A stretch of 25,785 bases of DNA from the IMG/VR virus record IMGVR_UViG_3300043468_000282, positions 1 to 25,785 of that record. The stretch is one strand, 5' to 3'. This document shows, one piece after another, positions 1 through 5,913 of the stretch. How positions within the stretch are numbered: position 1 is the first letter of the stretch; the number at the start of each line of letters is the position of its first letter. Under the pieces are notes generated by a model that was not told the DNA's origin, did no database searches, and saw only the letters and a list, made by a program, of their open reading frames with translations. Source of the DNA: a virus. The position numbers and the translations under genes are program-made.

Positions 1-20
1 CCTAAACGAAAGGAAACAAA

Positions 21-170
21 ATGGCAACACTAGAAATCGGACAAACGATTACAACTGCTAAGTCAGGCGTAGTCGGAGTTATCAAGGCAGTAGATAACCA
101 CCCTAGCGGAGTGGCGAGAGTGCTACTTGATGTAAATGGCTCAGAGCGTTGGACTTCAGTAGAAGTCTAA
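21..170 (+). CDS. Small hypothetical protein, paralogue of the gene at 791
   Basis: A 49-residue protein starts at ATG 21 behind a GAAAGGAAA ribosome site, the same leader sequence that precedes many genes of this arm. It has no Cys, no membrane segment and no motif I recognise. Its residues 8-48 align with the 60-residue product at 791-973: both carry TT.KSG near the N-terminus, a G.I pair a few residues later, and a (E/L)RW..V(E/K)(V/I) ending. They are probably duplicated copies of one small beta-rich fold. Function is unknown. The promoter lies outside the window. Confidence 0.75.
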   Translation: MATLEIGQTITTAKSGVVGVIKAVDNHPSGVARVLLDVNGSERWTSVEV

Positions 171-301
171 CAAACTAAACGAAACAGGGACAGTTTAGAG
201 AGTGTTCTAGTCCAATGTCGTAAGTAAGAACTCTCCACCTTCGGGTGAAATGTCAGACCCCTATGTTATACTAAACAACCAACCAAACGAAAGGAAATCA
301 A
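171..301 (+). other. Intergenic hairpins upstream of a promoter
   Basis: This gap carries two inverted repeats. An outer stem pairs 198-208 with 227-235 (GAGAGTGTTCT with AGAACTCTC, one bulged G). A second stem pairs CACC (236-239) with GGTG (244-247) around a TTCG loop, the very stable C(UUCG)G tetraloop. There is no long T-run, so termination is possible but not proven. The promoter at 250-272 follows directly, so the hairpins may insulate it from upstream transcription. Confidence 0.5.
250..272 (+). promoter_or_regulatory. RecA-NDp/PafBC-like promoter
   Basis: ATGTCAGAC (250-258), 8 bases, then TATACT (267-272). The spacing equals that of the mycobacterial DNA-damage promoter consensus TTGTCRGTG-N8-TANNNT. 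It sits upstream of the gene at 302. Confidence 0.6.
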
Positions 302-724
302 ATGGCTAGAGGAAAAGCAATAAATGTAAAAATCGCAACAGCGAAGGTAATCAAGGCTTTGGAAGCAAAGTTAGCAACACTAGAAAAAGACTATGCTACA
401 CAAACCGAAAAGGAAGCAAAGTTCGGCAAGAAGCAAGAGGCTTGGAAAAAGGAAATTGCTAAGTGGGCTATTGAGAACTTCTCAAAAGCAGAAAACCTAC
501 GCACAAACTATCGTCAATGGAACAACACTCTCAATGTTGATTTTGACATCATCACAAAGGAAGGCAACTTTCCTGCTGAACCTGAAAAGGACTTTGAGGT
601 AATTCACACTCACCAGTATCGTGAGATGAAAGAGGAAATGGAAAACGCAATCCGTATTCTCAAAATGACAGATGAGGAAGTAGTAAATACTTCCACATAC
701 AACGCTATTGCTCGTTATCTATAA
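302..724 (+). CDS. Hypothetical coiled-coil protein
   Basis: A 140-residue protein starting at ATG 302 behind CGAAAGGAAAT. The first 60 residues are rich in Lys, Glu and Ala with heptad-like spacing, which suggests a coiled coil. The C-terminal half (about 95-140) is also mostly helical and acidic. No Cys, signal peptide or membrane segment is visible. It is a soluble, likely oligomeric phage protein of unknown function, placed alone behind its own promoter. Confidence 0.85.
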   Translation: MARGKAINVKIATAKVIKALEAKLATLEKDYATQTEKEAKFGKKQEAWKKEIAKWAIENFSKAENLRTNYRQWNNTLNVDFDIITKEGNFPAEPEKDFEVIHTHQYREMKEEMENAIRILKMTDEEVVNTSTYNAIARYL

Positions 725-790
725 ATAACAAGCAAAGTCCTGAGTATGACTATAAACTACTCAACCCACCTACTAACGAAAGGAAATAAA

Positions 791-973
791 ATGTCACCAA
801 TACTAGATACTGCTAAGGGTCGCTTCTACCGCAAGGGAGATGTATTTACCACAGGCAAGTCAGGTATCACAGGCACAATTAGCGAAATCGTTTCTATTCG
901 TCCTAATCTAACTAAACTAGGATTGAATACTGAAAATGGTTTGCGTTGGGCTATGGTAAAAATCGGCGCATAA
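791..973 (+). CDS. Small hypothetical protein, paralogue of the gene at 21
   Basis: A 60-residue protein. The open frame extends upstream to 746, but ATG 791 is chosen because the standard leader AACGAAAGGAAATAAA precedes it exactly and nothing like it precedes 746. The sequence shares TT.KSG and the RW..V ending with the 49-residue product at 21-170, with extra residues at the start and in the middle. It is slightly basic and has no Cys. Function is unknown. Confidence 0.75.
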   Translation: MSPILDTAKGRFYRKGDVFTTGKSGITGTISEIVSIRPNLTKLGLNTENGLRWAMVKIGA

Positions 974-979
974 TCTTAT

Positions 980-1015
980 GGGGGCTAGACAAAATCTAGC
1001 CCCCAATGTTATAAT
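980..1015 (+). promoter_or_regulatory. Hairpin overlapping a promoter
   Basis: A perfect 10-bp stem (980-989 with 995-1004, loop CAAAA) is followed after five bases by TATAAT (1010-1015). The right arm of the stem occupies the place of the TGTCAG element of other promoters here, and the bases AG.CCCC.ATGT are shared with the promoter at 250-272. No T-run follows the stem, so it is not a classical terminator. It may be a terminator/promoter hybrid in front of the gene at 1043. Confidence 0.45.
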
Positions 1016-1042
1016 TATTATCCCTACTAACAAAGGAACAAA

Positions 1043-1285
1043 ATGAAAAATCGTTATCGTGTAGAAATCTATGACGAAAACAAAGCAAATGATTTGACTA
1101 TCTATTCTGAGCAAGGTGTAGATAAAGAGTATCTAACTGAATTAGTATTTTCTAATTTGCGTAAGTTTGACGGAACTATTCGTGCTTATGTTTATGATAA
1201 TCTAAAAAAGAAAAAGACAACTGCTCTACTTCTAAATCGTGAATCTCTTCCACCAAAAACTGAACTAACTAAATTGCTTGGATAA
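1043..1285 (+). CDS. Hypothetical protein
   Basis: An 80-residue protein starting at ATG 1043 behind AACAAAGGAACAAA. The N-terminal half alternates charged and hydrophobic residues (RYRVEIYDE), suggesting a small alpha/beta fold. A KKKK run lies near residue 57. There is no Cys or membrane segment. I do not recognise it. It is transcribed alone and is followed by the GC-rich hairpin island. Confidence 0.8.
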   Translation: MKNRYRVEIYDENKANDLTIYSEQGVDKEYLTELVFSNLRKFDGTIRAYVYDNLKKKKTTALLLNRESLPPKTELTKLLG

Positions 1286-1290
1286 TAATC

Positions 1291-1356
1291 TTGGGGCGGT
1301 TGCACACCAGGGATCCCGCCGCCCCAACTTCCCAAGCTGGCCCGCACACCTGCGGG
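1291..1356 (+). other. GC-rich hairpin island
   Basis: This stretch is far richer in G and C than the surrounding DNA. It forms two strong stems: TTGGGGCGG (1291-1299) with CCGCCCCAA (1319-1327), and CCCGCA (1341-1346) with TGCGGG (1351-1356) around CACC. It may terminate the gene at 1043, though no T-run follows, or belong to an origin or imported module with the DnaA-box-like sequences next to it. Confidence 0.55.
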
Positions 1357-1357
1357 G

Positions 1358-1387
1358 TTATCCACAGCCTTACGACAGTTATCCACA
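1358..1387 (+). other. Two DnaA-box-like sequences
   Basis: Two perfect TTATCCACA nonamers lie at 1358-1366 and 1379-1387, in the same orientation and 21 bp apart, about two helical turns. Both match the DnaA-box consensus TTWTNCACA. Together with the flanking hairpins and a nearby AT stretch they suggest an origin or DnaA-controlled region. A chance pair is possible but unlikely. Confidence 0.5.
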
Positions 1388-1400
1388 ATCCCCCAAAATT

Positions 1401-1416
1401 TGTGAGAATGATCACA
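1401..1416. promoter_or_regulatory. CRP/GlxR-type operator candidate
   Basis: The 16-mer fits TGTGA-N6-TCACA exactly, the consensus for CRP-family regulators including actinobacterial GlxR and Crp. It lies about 55 bp upstream of the -10 of the DUF932 promoter, a position that would suit an activator. A single site in one window could be chance. Confidence 0.4.
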
Positions 1417-1453
1417 CTGGACAATTCGGACAAATGACTAACTAATCTAGACA

Positions 1454-1476
1454 ATGTCAGACCCCCCTGCTATAAT
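1454..1476 (+). promoter_or_regulatory. RecA-NDp/PafBC-like promoter of the DUF932 gene
   Basis: ATGTCAGAC (1454-1462), 8 bases rich in C, then TATAAT (1471-1476). The start codon follows at 1507 after CGAAAGGACAA. Confidence 0.65.
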
Positions 1477-1506
1477 CAGAACTCAACTAATCGAAAGGAC
1501 AAATCT

Positions 1507-2511
1507 ATGGCTCATAACCTAGAAACAAACGGCAACGATGTTGCCTTTGCTTTGCGTGGAAAACCCGCTTGGCACAATCTCGCAAACCGAATCTTCAATC
1601 AAGATGAAGATGTAACTACACAAACAATGCTTGAAGAAGCAAAGTTGGCGAACTGGAATGTTCGTTTATCTCCGCTGACTGACCACATTTCAGAATCTTG
1701 GAATGATGTTTCAGACGCTCATCTTGTGTTACGCACAAATCCATTCAATCAGGAAACTGATGTTCTCGCAACTGTAGGCAAGCGTTACAAGCCTGTTCAG
1801 AATGAAGAACTATTCGCTTTCGCTGACGCTATTCACGACGCAAATGCTGACTGTCGCTGGGAATCTGCTGGCTCTTTGAAAAAGGGTAAAGTGGTTTTCG
1901 GAACTGTAGACATTCCACGCACAATGGTTATTGACCCACAAGGTGCTAATGATGAGACAAAACTTTATCTCATTGTCTGGACTTCACACGACGGCTCTGT
2001 TGCTGTTCAGGCTGCCGTTACTCCTGTTCGTGTTGTATGTCAAAACACTTTGAATCTTGCTATGCGTAACGCTAAGCAATCATTCAAGATTCGTCATACA
2101 CAATCTGTCGAAGGTCGAATTCAAGTTGCTCGTGAGACTCTTGGACTTGCTCTTGGATACTTTGATGAATTCGAGAAAGAAGCACAAGCGCTTTATTCTC
2201 AATCCATTACTGACGCAGAGTTTTCTAAACTCATCACAACACTTTATCCAAAGCCTGAAAAAGATTCTAAGGGTGCGCTAAAGAAGTGGGAAAATAAGGT
2301 TGTTCTACTTGATGACCTTTATCATAACTCACCAACTAACGCTACAATCAAGGGAACTAAATGGGGCGCTTTCAATGCGATTACCGAACGCCTTGATTAC
2401 TATCGTTCAGGTCGTGGCAATTCTGAATCACTTATGGCAGGTGCGTCAGGCTTTGACCCAATTCTTACCGCCGAGAAAAATAAAATTCTCAAGTTGGTAA
2501 AATCATTCTAA
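1507..2511 (+). CDS. DUF932 / TIGR03299-like phage protein
   Basis: A 334-residue soluble protein starting at ATG 1507 behind CGAAAGGAC. The N-terminus (AHNLE, then GKPAWHNL near residue 18), a KRY.PVQNEE segment near residue 100 and a VVCQNTL segment near residue 180 are typical of the DUF932 family, often annotated as phage/plasmid-like protein TIGR03299. The length fits the family. Members are common on phages and plasmids, but I know of no established biochemical role. It is the largest gene of this arm, is transcribed alone, and ends at a strong terminator. Confidence 0.85.
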   Translation: MAHNLETNGNDVAFALRGKPAWHNLANRIFNQDEDVTTQTMLEEAKLANWNVRLSPLTDHISESWNDVSDAHLVLRTNPFNQETDVLATVGKRYKPVQNEELFAFADAIHDANADCRWESAGSLKKGKVVFGTVDIPRTMVIDPQGANDETKLYLIVWTSHDGSVAVQAAVTPVRVVCQNTLNLAMRNAKQSFKIRHTQSVEGRIQVARETLGLALGYFDEFEKEAQALYSQSITDAEFSKLITTLYPKPEKDSKGALKKWENKVVLLDDLYHNSPTNATIKGTKWGAFNAITERLDYYRSGRGNSESLMAGASGFDPILTAEKNKILKLVKSF

Positions 2512-2524
2512 CAAAATGATTTGC

Positions 2525-2553
2525 AACGGGGGAGAGAAATCTCCCCCGTTTTC
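2525..2553 (+). terminator. Rho-independent terminator after DUF932
   Basis: A long perfect stem, AACGGGGGAGA (2525-2535) with TCTCCCCCGTT (2540-2550) around GAAA, runs into a T stretch (2549-2553). It closes the DUF932 transcript just before the tRNA gene. Confidence 0.9.
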
Positions 2554-2557
2554 ATTT

Positions 2558-2631
2558 GGTCCGTTAGCTCAGTTGGTTAGAGCGCTACCCTGTCACGGTA
2601 GAGGTCGTGGGTTCAAGTCCCATACGGATCG
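2558..2631 (+). tRNA. tRNA-Asp (GTC)
   Basis: The cloverleaf is complete. The acceptor stem is GGTCCGT with ACGGATC (one G-T pair) and discriminator G. The D arm is GCTCAGTTGGTTAGAGC. The anticodon stem CTACC/GGTAG encloses loop CTGTCAC with anticodon GTC at 2592-2594, and the T arm is GTGGG-TTCAAGT-CCCAT. CCA is not encoded, so the host must add it. No obvious own promoter is seen. Confidence 0.95.
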
Positions 2632-2680
2632 CTAAGAATGAGATTTGCGTTTCATATAATGAGACGCCCGCAACATTGAA

Positions 2681-2725
2681 GGCAGGATTTCTGTGTTACG
2701 GATCACATAAAAAATCCCCTGAAAT
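2681..2725 (+). repeat. Phage repeat, copy A
   Basis: Copy of a 45-50 bp imperfect repeat with core GTTACGGAT, a short variable gap, then AAAAAATCCCCTGAAAT. It ends 10 bp before the promoter at 2736. An additional GCCCGCAA further left is shared with copy B. Confidence 0.65.
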
Positions 2726-2735
2726 CTATTGCTAT

Positions 2736-2758
2736 TTGTCAGTGGCACCCGCTATAAT
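2736..2758 (+). promoter_or_regulatory. RecA-NDp/PafBC-like promoter, leaderless
   Basis: TTGTCAGTG (2736-2744), exactly 8 bases, then TATAAT (2753-2758): a perfect match to TTGTCRGTG-N8-TANNNT. The start codon ATG 2765 follows after only 6 bases, so the mRNA should start at or next to the AUG. Confidence 0.8.
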
Positions 2759-2764
2759 ACTCGC

Positions 2765-3427
2765 ATGACCAATGAACTAGTATCAAGTAAGTACACATTT
2801 GCCTGCGACCCAGATGAATGTGATTGTCTAATTGAACTAACATCATCAGACGGATTTGGATTCCCGTCTGGGGTGATGGAAATCACATGTCCATGTGGCC
2901 GTAAGCCAACATTATTGTCAGTGGAGCATGCTACAATTCAACCAACAGAAACGGAAGGAAATAAAATGGAAGAATCAACAGTAACAATTTCACCAATCCC
3001 TGATACATATAATCCTAATCTATTGGTAACCTATAAAGTTATCCGTGGATATTCAGATGCAGAATATGCAACTGATAAGGTTACATCAATTGAATGGGAC
3101 CTACACAATGCACGTCAGGCACAGAAGACTAATGGAGTTCTTCAAGGTAAGATTGATGCGGTCAAGGAAATTATCTGCGAGGCATATGCAGACTCACAAG
3201 ACCAAGACACTCTACGTGATATTGCTGAAGCGCTTGGCATTGAACTTATTAAGGAAGTTCAGTTCACTGCATCTGTAGAAGTAAGCGGAACATATTCATA
3301 TGATATTCTTTCTGATTACTCTGACTACGACCTTGATTCAGTAATTACAGATGCTCTATTTGCAGATTCAAATGACGGTAACGTTCAAGTTGACGACACC
3401 GAAGTTTGCAATGTGAGGGAAGCATAA
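2765..3427 (+). CDS. Hypothetical protein with N-terminal Cys cluster (long form)
   Basis: A 220-residue protein. A TTG at 2729 is rejected because it lies upstream of the -10. ATG 2765 sits 6 bases behind that -10, giving leaderless translation. Residues 1-60 hold CDPDECDC and CPCGR, a likely zinc-binding unit. Residues 68 onward are acidic and mostly helical or beta, ending in a strongly acidic, Tyr/Asp-rich stretch. The frame contains a second promoter (2915-2937), ribosome site and ATG at 2966. Two proteins are therefore likely: a short Cys-rich protein joined to the downstream one, and the downstream one alone. I do not know its function. Confidence 0.75.
   Translation: MTNELVSSKYTFACDPDECDCLIELTSSDGFGFPSGVMEITCPCGRKPTLLSVEHATIQPTETEGNKMEESTVTISPIPDTYNPNLLVTYKVIRGYSDAEYATDKVTSIEWDLHNARQAQKTNGVLQGKIDAVKEIICEAYADSQDQDTLRDIAEALGIELIKEVQFTASVEVSGTYSYDILSDYSDYDLDSVITDALFADSNDGNVQVDDTEVCNVREA
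2915..2937 (+). promoter_or_regulatory. RecA-NDp/PafBC-like promoter inside a coding frame
   Basis: TTGTCAGTG (2915-2923), 8 bases, then TACAAT (2932-2937). It lies inside the frame that starts at 2765, where it encodes LLSVEHATI. A full ribosome site (ACGGAAGGAAATAAA) and ATG 2966 follow. Confidence 0.7.
2966..3427 (+). CDS. Internal in-frame gene (short form)
   Basis: A 153-residue protein in the same frame as the 220-residue protein, starting at ATG 2966 directly behind the arm's standard leader (GGAAGGAAATAAA) and an internal promoter. It has no Cys until the last residues. The central part (about 30-95) looks helical; the C-terminal part alternates Ser, Tyr, Asp and Val. It is more likely to be the main product than the readthrough form, since it has both promoter and ribosome site. 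Its stop overlaps the next start (TAATG). Function is unknown. Confidence 0.7.
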   Translation: MEESTVTISPIPDTYNPNLLVTYKVIRGYSDAEYATDKVTSIEWDLHNARQAQKTNGVLQGKIDAVKEIICEAYADSQDQDTLRDIAEALGIELIKEVQFTASVEVSGTYSYDILSDYSDYDLDSVITDALFADSNDGNVQVDDTEVCNVREA

Positions 3428-3639
3428 TGTATTTTGAGTTGACTGCTCCTGATAGGCTCTCTATGGAGAGGGCTTATTGGGATGCTCAGATAATGGGACT
3501 GGACCCTCAAGCATTAACACCATTGACATTCAACATTGGAACTGGTAGCATTGAGAAAGTAAGTCGCATTCGAGATAAGTATAATCTAACAGAGAGTTAT
3601 ACATCAGACTACGAACCGACAGGATATACAGGGAGATAA
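3427..3639 (+). CDS. Hypothetical protein
   Basis: A 70-residue protein beginning at ATG 3427, which shares one base with the stop of the upstream gene, behind GTGAGGGAAGC. Translation is probably coupled. It has an amphipathic helix near residues 10-25 (MERAYWDAQIMG), a Thr/Gly stretch, and a polar Tyr/Ser C-terminus. No Cys or membrane segment. I do not recognise it. Confidence 0.75.
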   Translation: MYFELTAPDRLSMERAYWDAQIMGLDPQALTPLTFNIGTGSIEKVSRIRDKYNLTESYTSDYEPTGYTGR

Positions 3640-3640
3640 A

Positions 3641-3796
3641 ATGGATTACCAAGATGGTTTTGAAGACGGAGTTAAATTTGCACGAGAGGTTATTGTAACT
3701 AATATCCGACTGTGGGCAGAAACATCTGAGGACGGTGCAGCATATGATGACATTGCTGACCGCCTAGAATTTGGAACCGTTGACTATGACCTCTGA
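3641..3796 (+). CDS. Small acidic hypothetical protein
   Basis: A 51-residue acidic protein beginning DYQDGFEDG after the Met. ATG 3641 follows AGGGAGATAAA, a good ribosome site, one base after the preceding stop. The pattern 'YQDGFEDGVKFAREVI' suggests a single helix often seen in phage microproteins. It ends within the start of the zinc protein at 3786 (11-bp overlap), so the genes are translationally linked. Function is unknown. Confidence 0.7.
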   Translation: MDYQDGFEDGVKFAREVIVTNIRLWAETSEDGAAYDDIADRLEFGTVDYDL

Positions 3797-3995
3797 GGAT
3801 CTAACTCGCTGGATCGGCTGTGATCAATGCGGTACAGCTCAGGCTATGTATCTAATTAAACTAGTAGATGGTGAGCTATTCTTTTGTGGCCACCACTACA
3901 ATAAAAACAAGGATGCCCTTGACAAAGTCTCATTCGAGATGATAGAATTAAACAAAAAAGAAGAATCACCACAACTAACAGAAATGGCGGAATAA
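3786..3995 (+). CDS. DUF7455-like zinc-binding protein
   Basis: A 69-residue protein. ATG 3786 is preferred to the TTG at 3771. The early CDQC pair (residues 12-15) plus FCGHHYNK near residue 40 give a CxxC...CGHH pattern like the DUF7455 family of small actinobacterial proteins. That similarity is by pattern only. The last 25 residues are charged and probably disordered. It could be a transcription or host-interaction factor, but no function is established. It lies in an overlapping group with its neighbours. Confidence 0.65.
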   Translation: MTSEDLTRWIGCDQCGTAQAMYLIKLVDGELFFCGHHYNKNKDALDKVSFEMIELNKKEESPQLTEMAE

Positions 3996-3996
3996 A

Positions 3997-4401
3997 ATGG
4001 GAGACAGAGCAAACTTCGGATTTGTACAACCGAATGGAAACACAATTGTGCTGTACGGGCACTGGGCTGGCAATCAAATGCTTGCTCGATTAGCAGAGGC
4101 AGTGTTTAAAGCACGTCCACGTTGGAATGACCCTTCATATGCAACACGTATCACTATTAGCCAAATGGTTGCAGATGATTGGAATTCAGAAACAGGCTGG
4201 GGCCTGCATGTAAATGAGATTGGCGATAACGAGCACAAGATTGCTATTGTCGATTTCTCGCAACAGACATTCAGTCTTCATGAAGAGGCACCACGTAATG
4301 ATTTAGATAATAAGGTAAATGGGATGAGCAATGAAGCATTGTTTACCATGGACCTGTCTAATTTCGTAGAAAAGTATGCAGACGTAACTATCTCGGTTTA
4401 G
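3997..4401 (+). CDS. Conserved actinophage-type hypothetical protein
   Basis: A 134-residue soluble protein, ATG 3997, one base after the previous stop. The N-terminus (GDRANFGFVQPNGNTIVLY) and the following LYGHWAG are of a type I associate with actinobacteriophage hypothetical proteins. The rest looks like a small alpha/beta fold with several Trp residues, and the C-terminus holds two short helices. No catalytic motif stands out. It is the last gene of the group that begins at 2765. Confidence 0.75.
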   Translation: MGDRANFGFVQPNGNTIVLYGHWAGNQMLARLAEAVFKARPRWNDPSYATRITISQMVADDWNSETGWGLHVNEIGDNEHKIAIVDFSQQTFSLHEEAPRNDLDNKVNGMSNEALFTMDLSNFVEKYADVTISV

Positions 4402-4428
4402 TTAACTGCAATATGATATAATAGTAAT

Positions 4429-4578
4429 TAGGTCCTAGCGGACCTTTTTACTAAAGTAAGGTGCGGCTACCAGGGACATCCCAAGTCGCTAAGTAAAGCA
4501 GCGTTTACTAAATTCCTTTCGTTCTGCTAGCAGCCTTGCTTATCTTAAGATCCTTCAGCTTAGCTGAGGGATTTTTTG
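4429..4578 (+). ncRNA. Candidate structured small RNA
   Basis: A TATAAT at 4417-4422 would start a transcript near 4429, and a strong terminator ends it: ATCCTTCAGC (4550-4559) with GCTGAGGGAT (4563-4572), then six T. Between them lie several stems: GCGGCT with AGTCGC enclosing GGGA/TCCC (4463-4490), AGTAAA with TTTACT (4493-4510), and the palindrome GCTGCTAGCAGC near 4524. No open frame of useful length is present. It matches no RNA family that I know. The -35 region is weak, so the start is uncertain. Confidence 0.5.
4430..4449 (+). terminator. Terminator-like hairpin
   Basis: AGGTCC (4430-4435) pairs with GGACCT (4440-4445) around TAGC and runs into five T. It could end the operon of 2765-4401. 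A TATAAT lies at 4417-4422, so it could instead be the 5' hairpin of the RNA described next. Confidence 0.6.
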
Positions 4579-4599
4579 TTTGGCCCGCAAAAGACGTGA

Positions 4600-4648
4600 G
4601 GGTATCATATGCTATTTACGGATGTCAATATAAATCCCTGGAAATTTC
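4600..4648 (+). repeat. Phage repeat, copy B
   Basis: Same repeat family as copy A, with core ATTTACGGAT, a gap, then ATAAATCCCTGGAAAT. It sits 50 bp upstream of the promoter at 4698. GCCCGCAA about 20 bp further left is shared with copy A. Confidence 0.65.
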
Positions 4649-4697
4649 ACATATTGAGATCAATGTGGTGTAGAACACACCCATATAGCATAGACAA

Positions 4698-4720
4698 ATG
4701 TCAGTGGTCCATTATATAAT
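4698..4720 (+). promoter_or_regulatory. RecA-NDp/PafBC-like promoter
   Basis: ATGTCAGTG (4698-4706), 8 bases, TATAAT (4715-4720). The gene starts at 4746 after GCGAAAGGAAATAAA. An ATG inside this element (4698) is in frame but lies upstream of the transcript start. Confidence 0.75.
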
Positions 4721-4745
4721 TGGGGTATTAGCGAAAGGAAATAAA

Positions 4746-5519
4746 ATGCCAAATTGGTGTTATAACACGTTAACTATTCAAGGACCTAAGTCTGAGGTAG
4801 ATATGATTAAAGATAGATTGAATAAGCCTTTTACATTAGCACAAGAGACATATGGTATGGGTGATATTAATGCTCATGGGTTCCCCACCAAAATTAAAGA
4901 GGTTACTTATAGTAATCCTGTTTTTGCATTCTTTAATATTCACTCATATAAGGATGAGGGTATTACTGATGAGGAATATGCCTGCCAGCCTGACCGTAGC
5001 AACTTAGATATGAATGACCCTGATTGGTTCCGCAAGTCTGTTGAGTTTGCTAAAACTCAGAAAGATTGGTATTCATGGAATAACTCTAACTGGGGAACTA
5101 AATGGGATGTTGCTGTATCAGATGATGAGAAGTATCCTGAGACAGAACTAATTGAATATAAATCAGAGGGTGATGACAACTGGCTTGTATATAAATATGA
5201 GACTGCATGGTCACCTGCTGTAACTATCTTAACTAAACTAAGTAATCTTGTTCCTAACTGCCTGCTCACATTAGAGTTTGAGGAAGAAACAGGTTGGGGT
5301 GGGGAATATGAGATTGTTCGTGGTGAAGTTAAAGAAATTCTAGATTATGAGACACGTTGCTATGCTTGCCAATCTTATGATTGTGTTGAGTATTGCGATA
5401 ATGATTGTGGTCAATTCTGCTCTGAATGCAATGAGGGCTCATGGCGTGATGAAGAGGCTATGAAAGAATGTCAGACCCACATGGTATTATTGGATACTAC
5501 AGAAAAGGCGGAGGTATAA
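4746..5519 (+). CDS. YubB/Api92-like ferredoxin-fold protein with C-terminal Cys cluster
   Basis: A 257-residue protein starting at ATG 4746. The N-terminus PNWCYNTLTIQG is the signature of the YubB/Api92 ferredoxin-like fold found on phages and plasmids, and WGTKWDV near residue 120 and WSPAVTI near 160 also fit that family. About residues 205-240 hold eight Cys in close pairs (CYAC, CVEYC, CGQFCSEC), an addition that looks like a two-site zinc module. Function of the family is unproven. The last 50 bp contain the promoter for the next gene, whose start overlaps the stop by one base. Confidence 0.75.
   Translation: MPNWCYNTLTIQGPKSEVDMIKDRLNKPFTLAQETYGMGDINAHGFPTKIKEVTYSNPVFAFFNIHSYKDEGITDEEYACQPDRSNLDMNDPDWFRKSVEFAKTQKDWYSWNNSNWGTKWDVAVSDDEKYPETELIEYKSEGDDNWLVYKYETAWSPAVTILTKLSNLVPNCLLTLEFEEETGWGGEYEIVRGEVKEILDYETRCYACQSYDCVEYCDNDCGQFCSECNEGSWRDEEAMKECQTHMVLLDTTEKAEV
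5468..5490 (+). promoter_or_regulatory. RecA-NDp/PafBC-like promoter inside a coding end
   Basis: ATGTCAGAC (5468-5476), 8 bases, TATTAT (5485-5490), inside the 3' end of the upstream gene. It would drive the group starting at 5519. Confidence 0.5.
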
Positions 5520-5737
5520 TGGCTAGTTTCCTAGAAGATGTAAATCAAATGGTAATTGACGCTGTATATCAAGATATAGCAGAACAATTACTTGAAGACT
5601 GGATTAATTCTAATTTAGATGAAGGCCAGTATTATGCAGATAAGCAATTTGCTGAAATGTCAGGAGATGAGTTTATCTATGATGAATTTAATAAATTCTA
5701 TAATCTTAAAGAAGGAGATGAGGATTACTTATGTTAG
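5519..5737 (+). CDS. Acidic helical hypothetical protein
   Basis: A 72-residue strongly acidic protein. ATG 5519 overlaps the preceding stop (TAATG) and follows GGCGGAGGTATA, an excellent ribosome site. It is mostly helical with several Tyr and Asp/Glu residues, so it could be a DNA-mimic-like or partner-binding protein, but nothing proves that. Its stop overlaps the next gene by 7 bases. Confidence 0.75.
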   Translation: MASFLEDVNQMVIDAVYQDIAEQLLEDWINSNLDEGQYYADKQFAEMSGDEFIYDEFNKFYNLKEGDEDYLC

Positions 5738-5913
5738 GTTATACAGAATCCGATCTAAACAGGATGATTAATGCTGTACATGACGCAAAGCTTTTTTATC
5801 TTAGGTACCCGTCCGATTTAATGGATAAGACAGAACTAAGGAATGATTTAGAAATGGCTGTTAGTTTTATGCAAGGCCTATGGGCGGAGGGTTACTTTGA
5901 CCACACAAACTAA
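5731..5913 (+). CDS. Small helical hypothetical protein
   Basis: A 60-residue protein, ATG 5731 behind AAGGAGATGAGG, overlapping the previous stop. The pattern suggests two amphipathic helices (about 5-25 and 32-52). No Cys or membrane segment. I do not recognise it. Its stop overlaps the next start. Confidence 0.75.
   Translation: MLGYTESDLNRMINAVHDAKLFYLRYPSDLMDKTELRNDLEMAVSFMQGLWAEGYFDHTN

Noticed and set aside
1192-1454. Minus-strand frames across the GC-rich island
   Set aside because: They overlap the + strand gene at 1043 and hairpin or DnaA-box DNA, with no ribosome site.
2729-2764. TTG start extending the 2765 gene upstream
   Set aside because: It lies before the -10 element, so the mRNA would not include it.
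4408-4422. RecA-NDp-type element before the structured RNA
   Set aside because: The TATAAT is clear but the bases 8 positions upstream (GTTAACTG) do not match TGTCRGTG.
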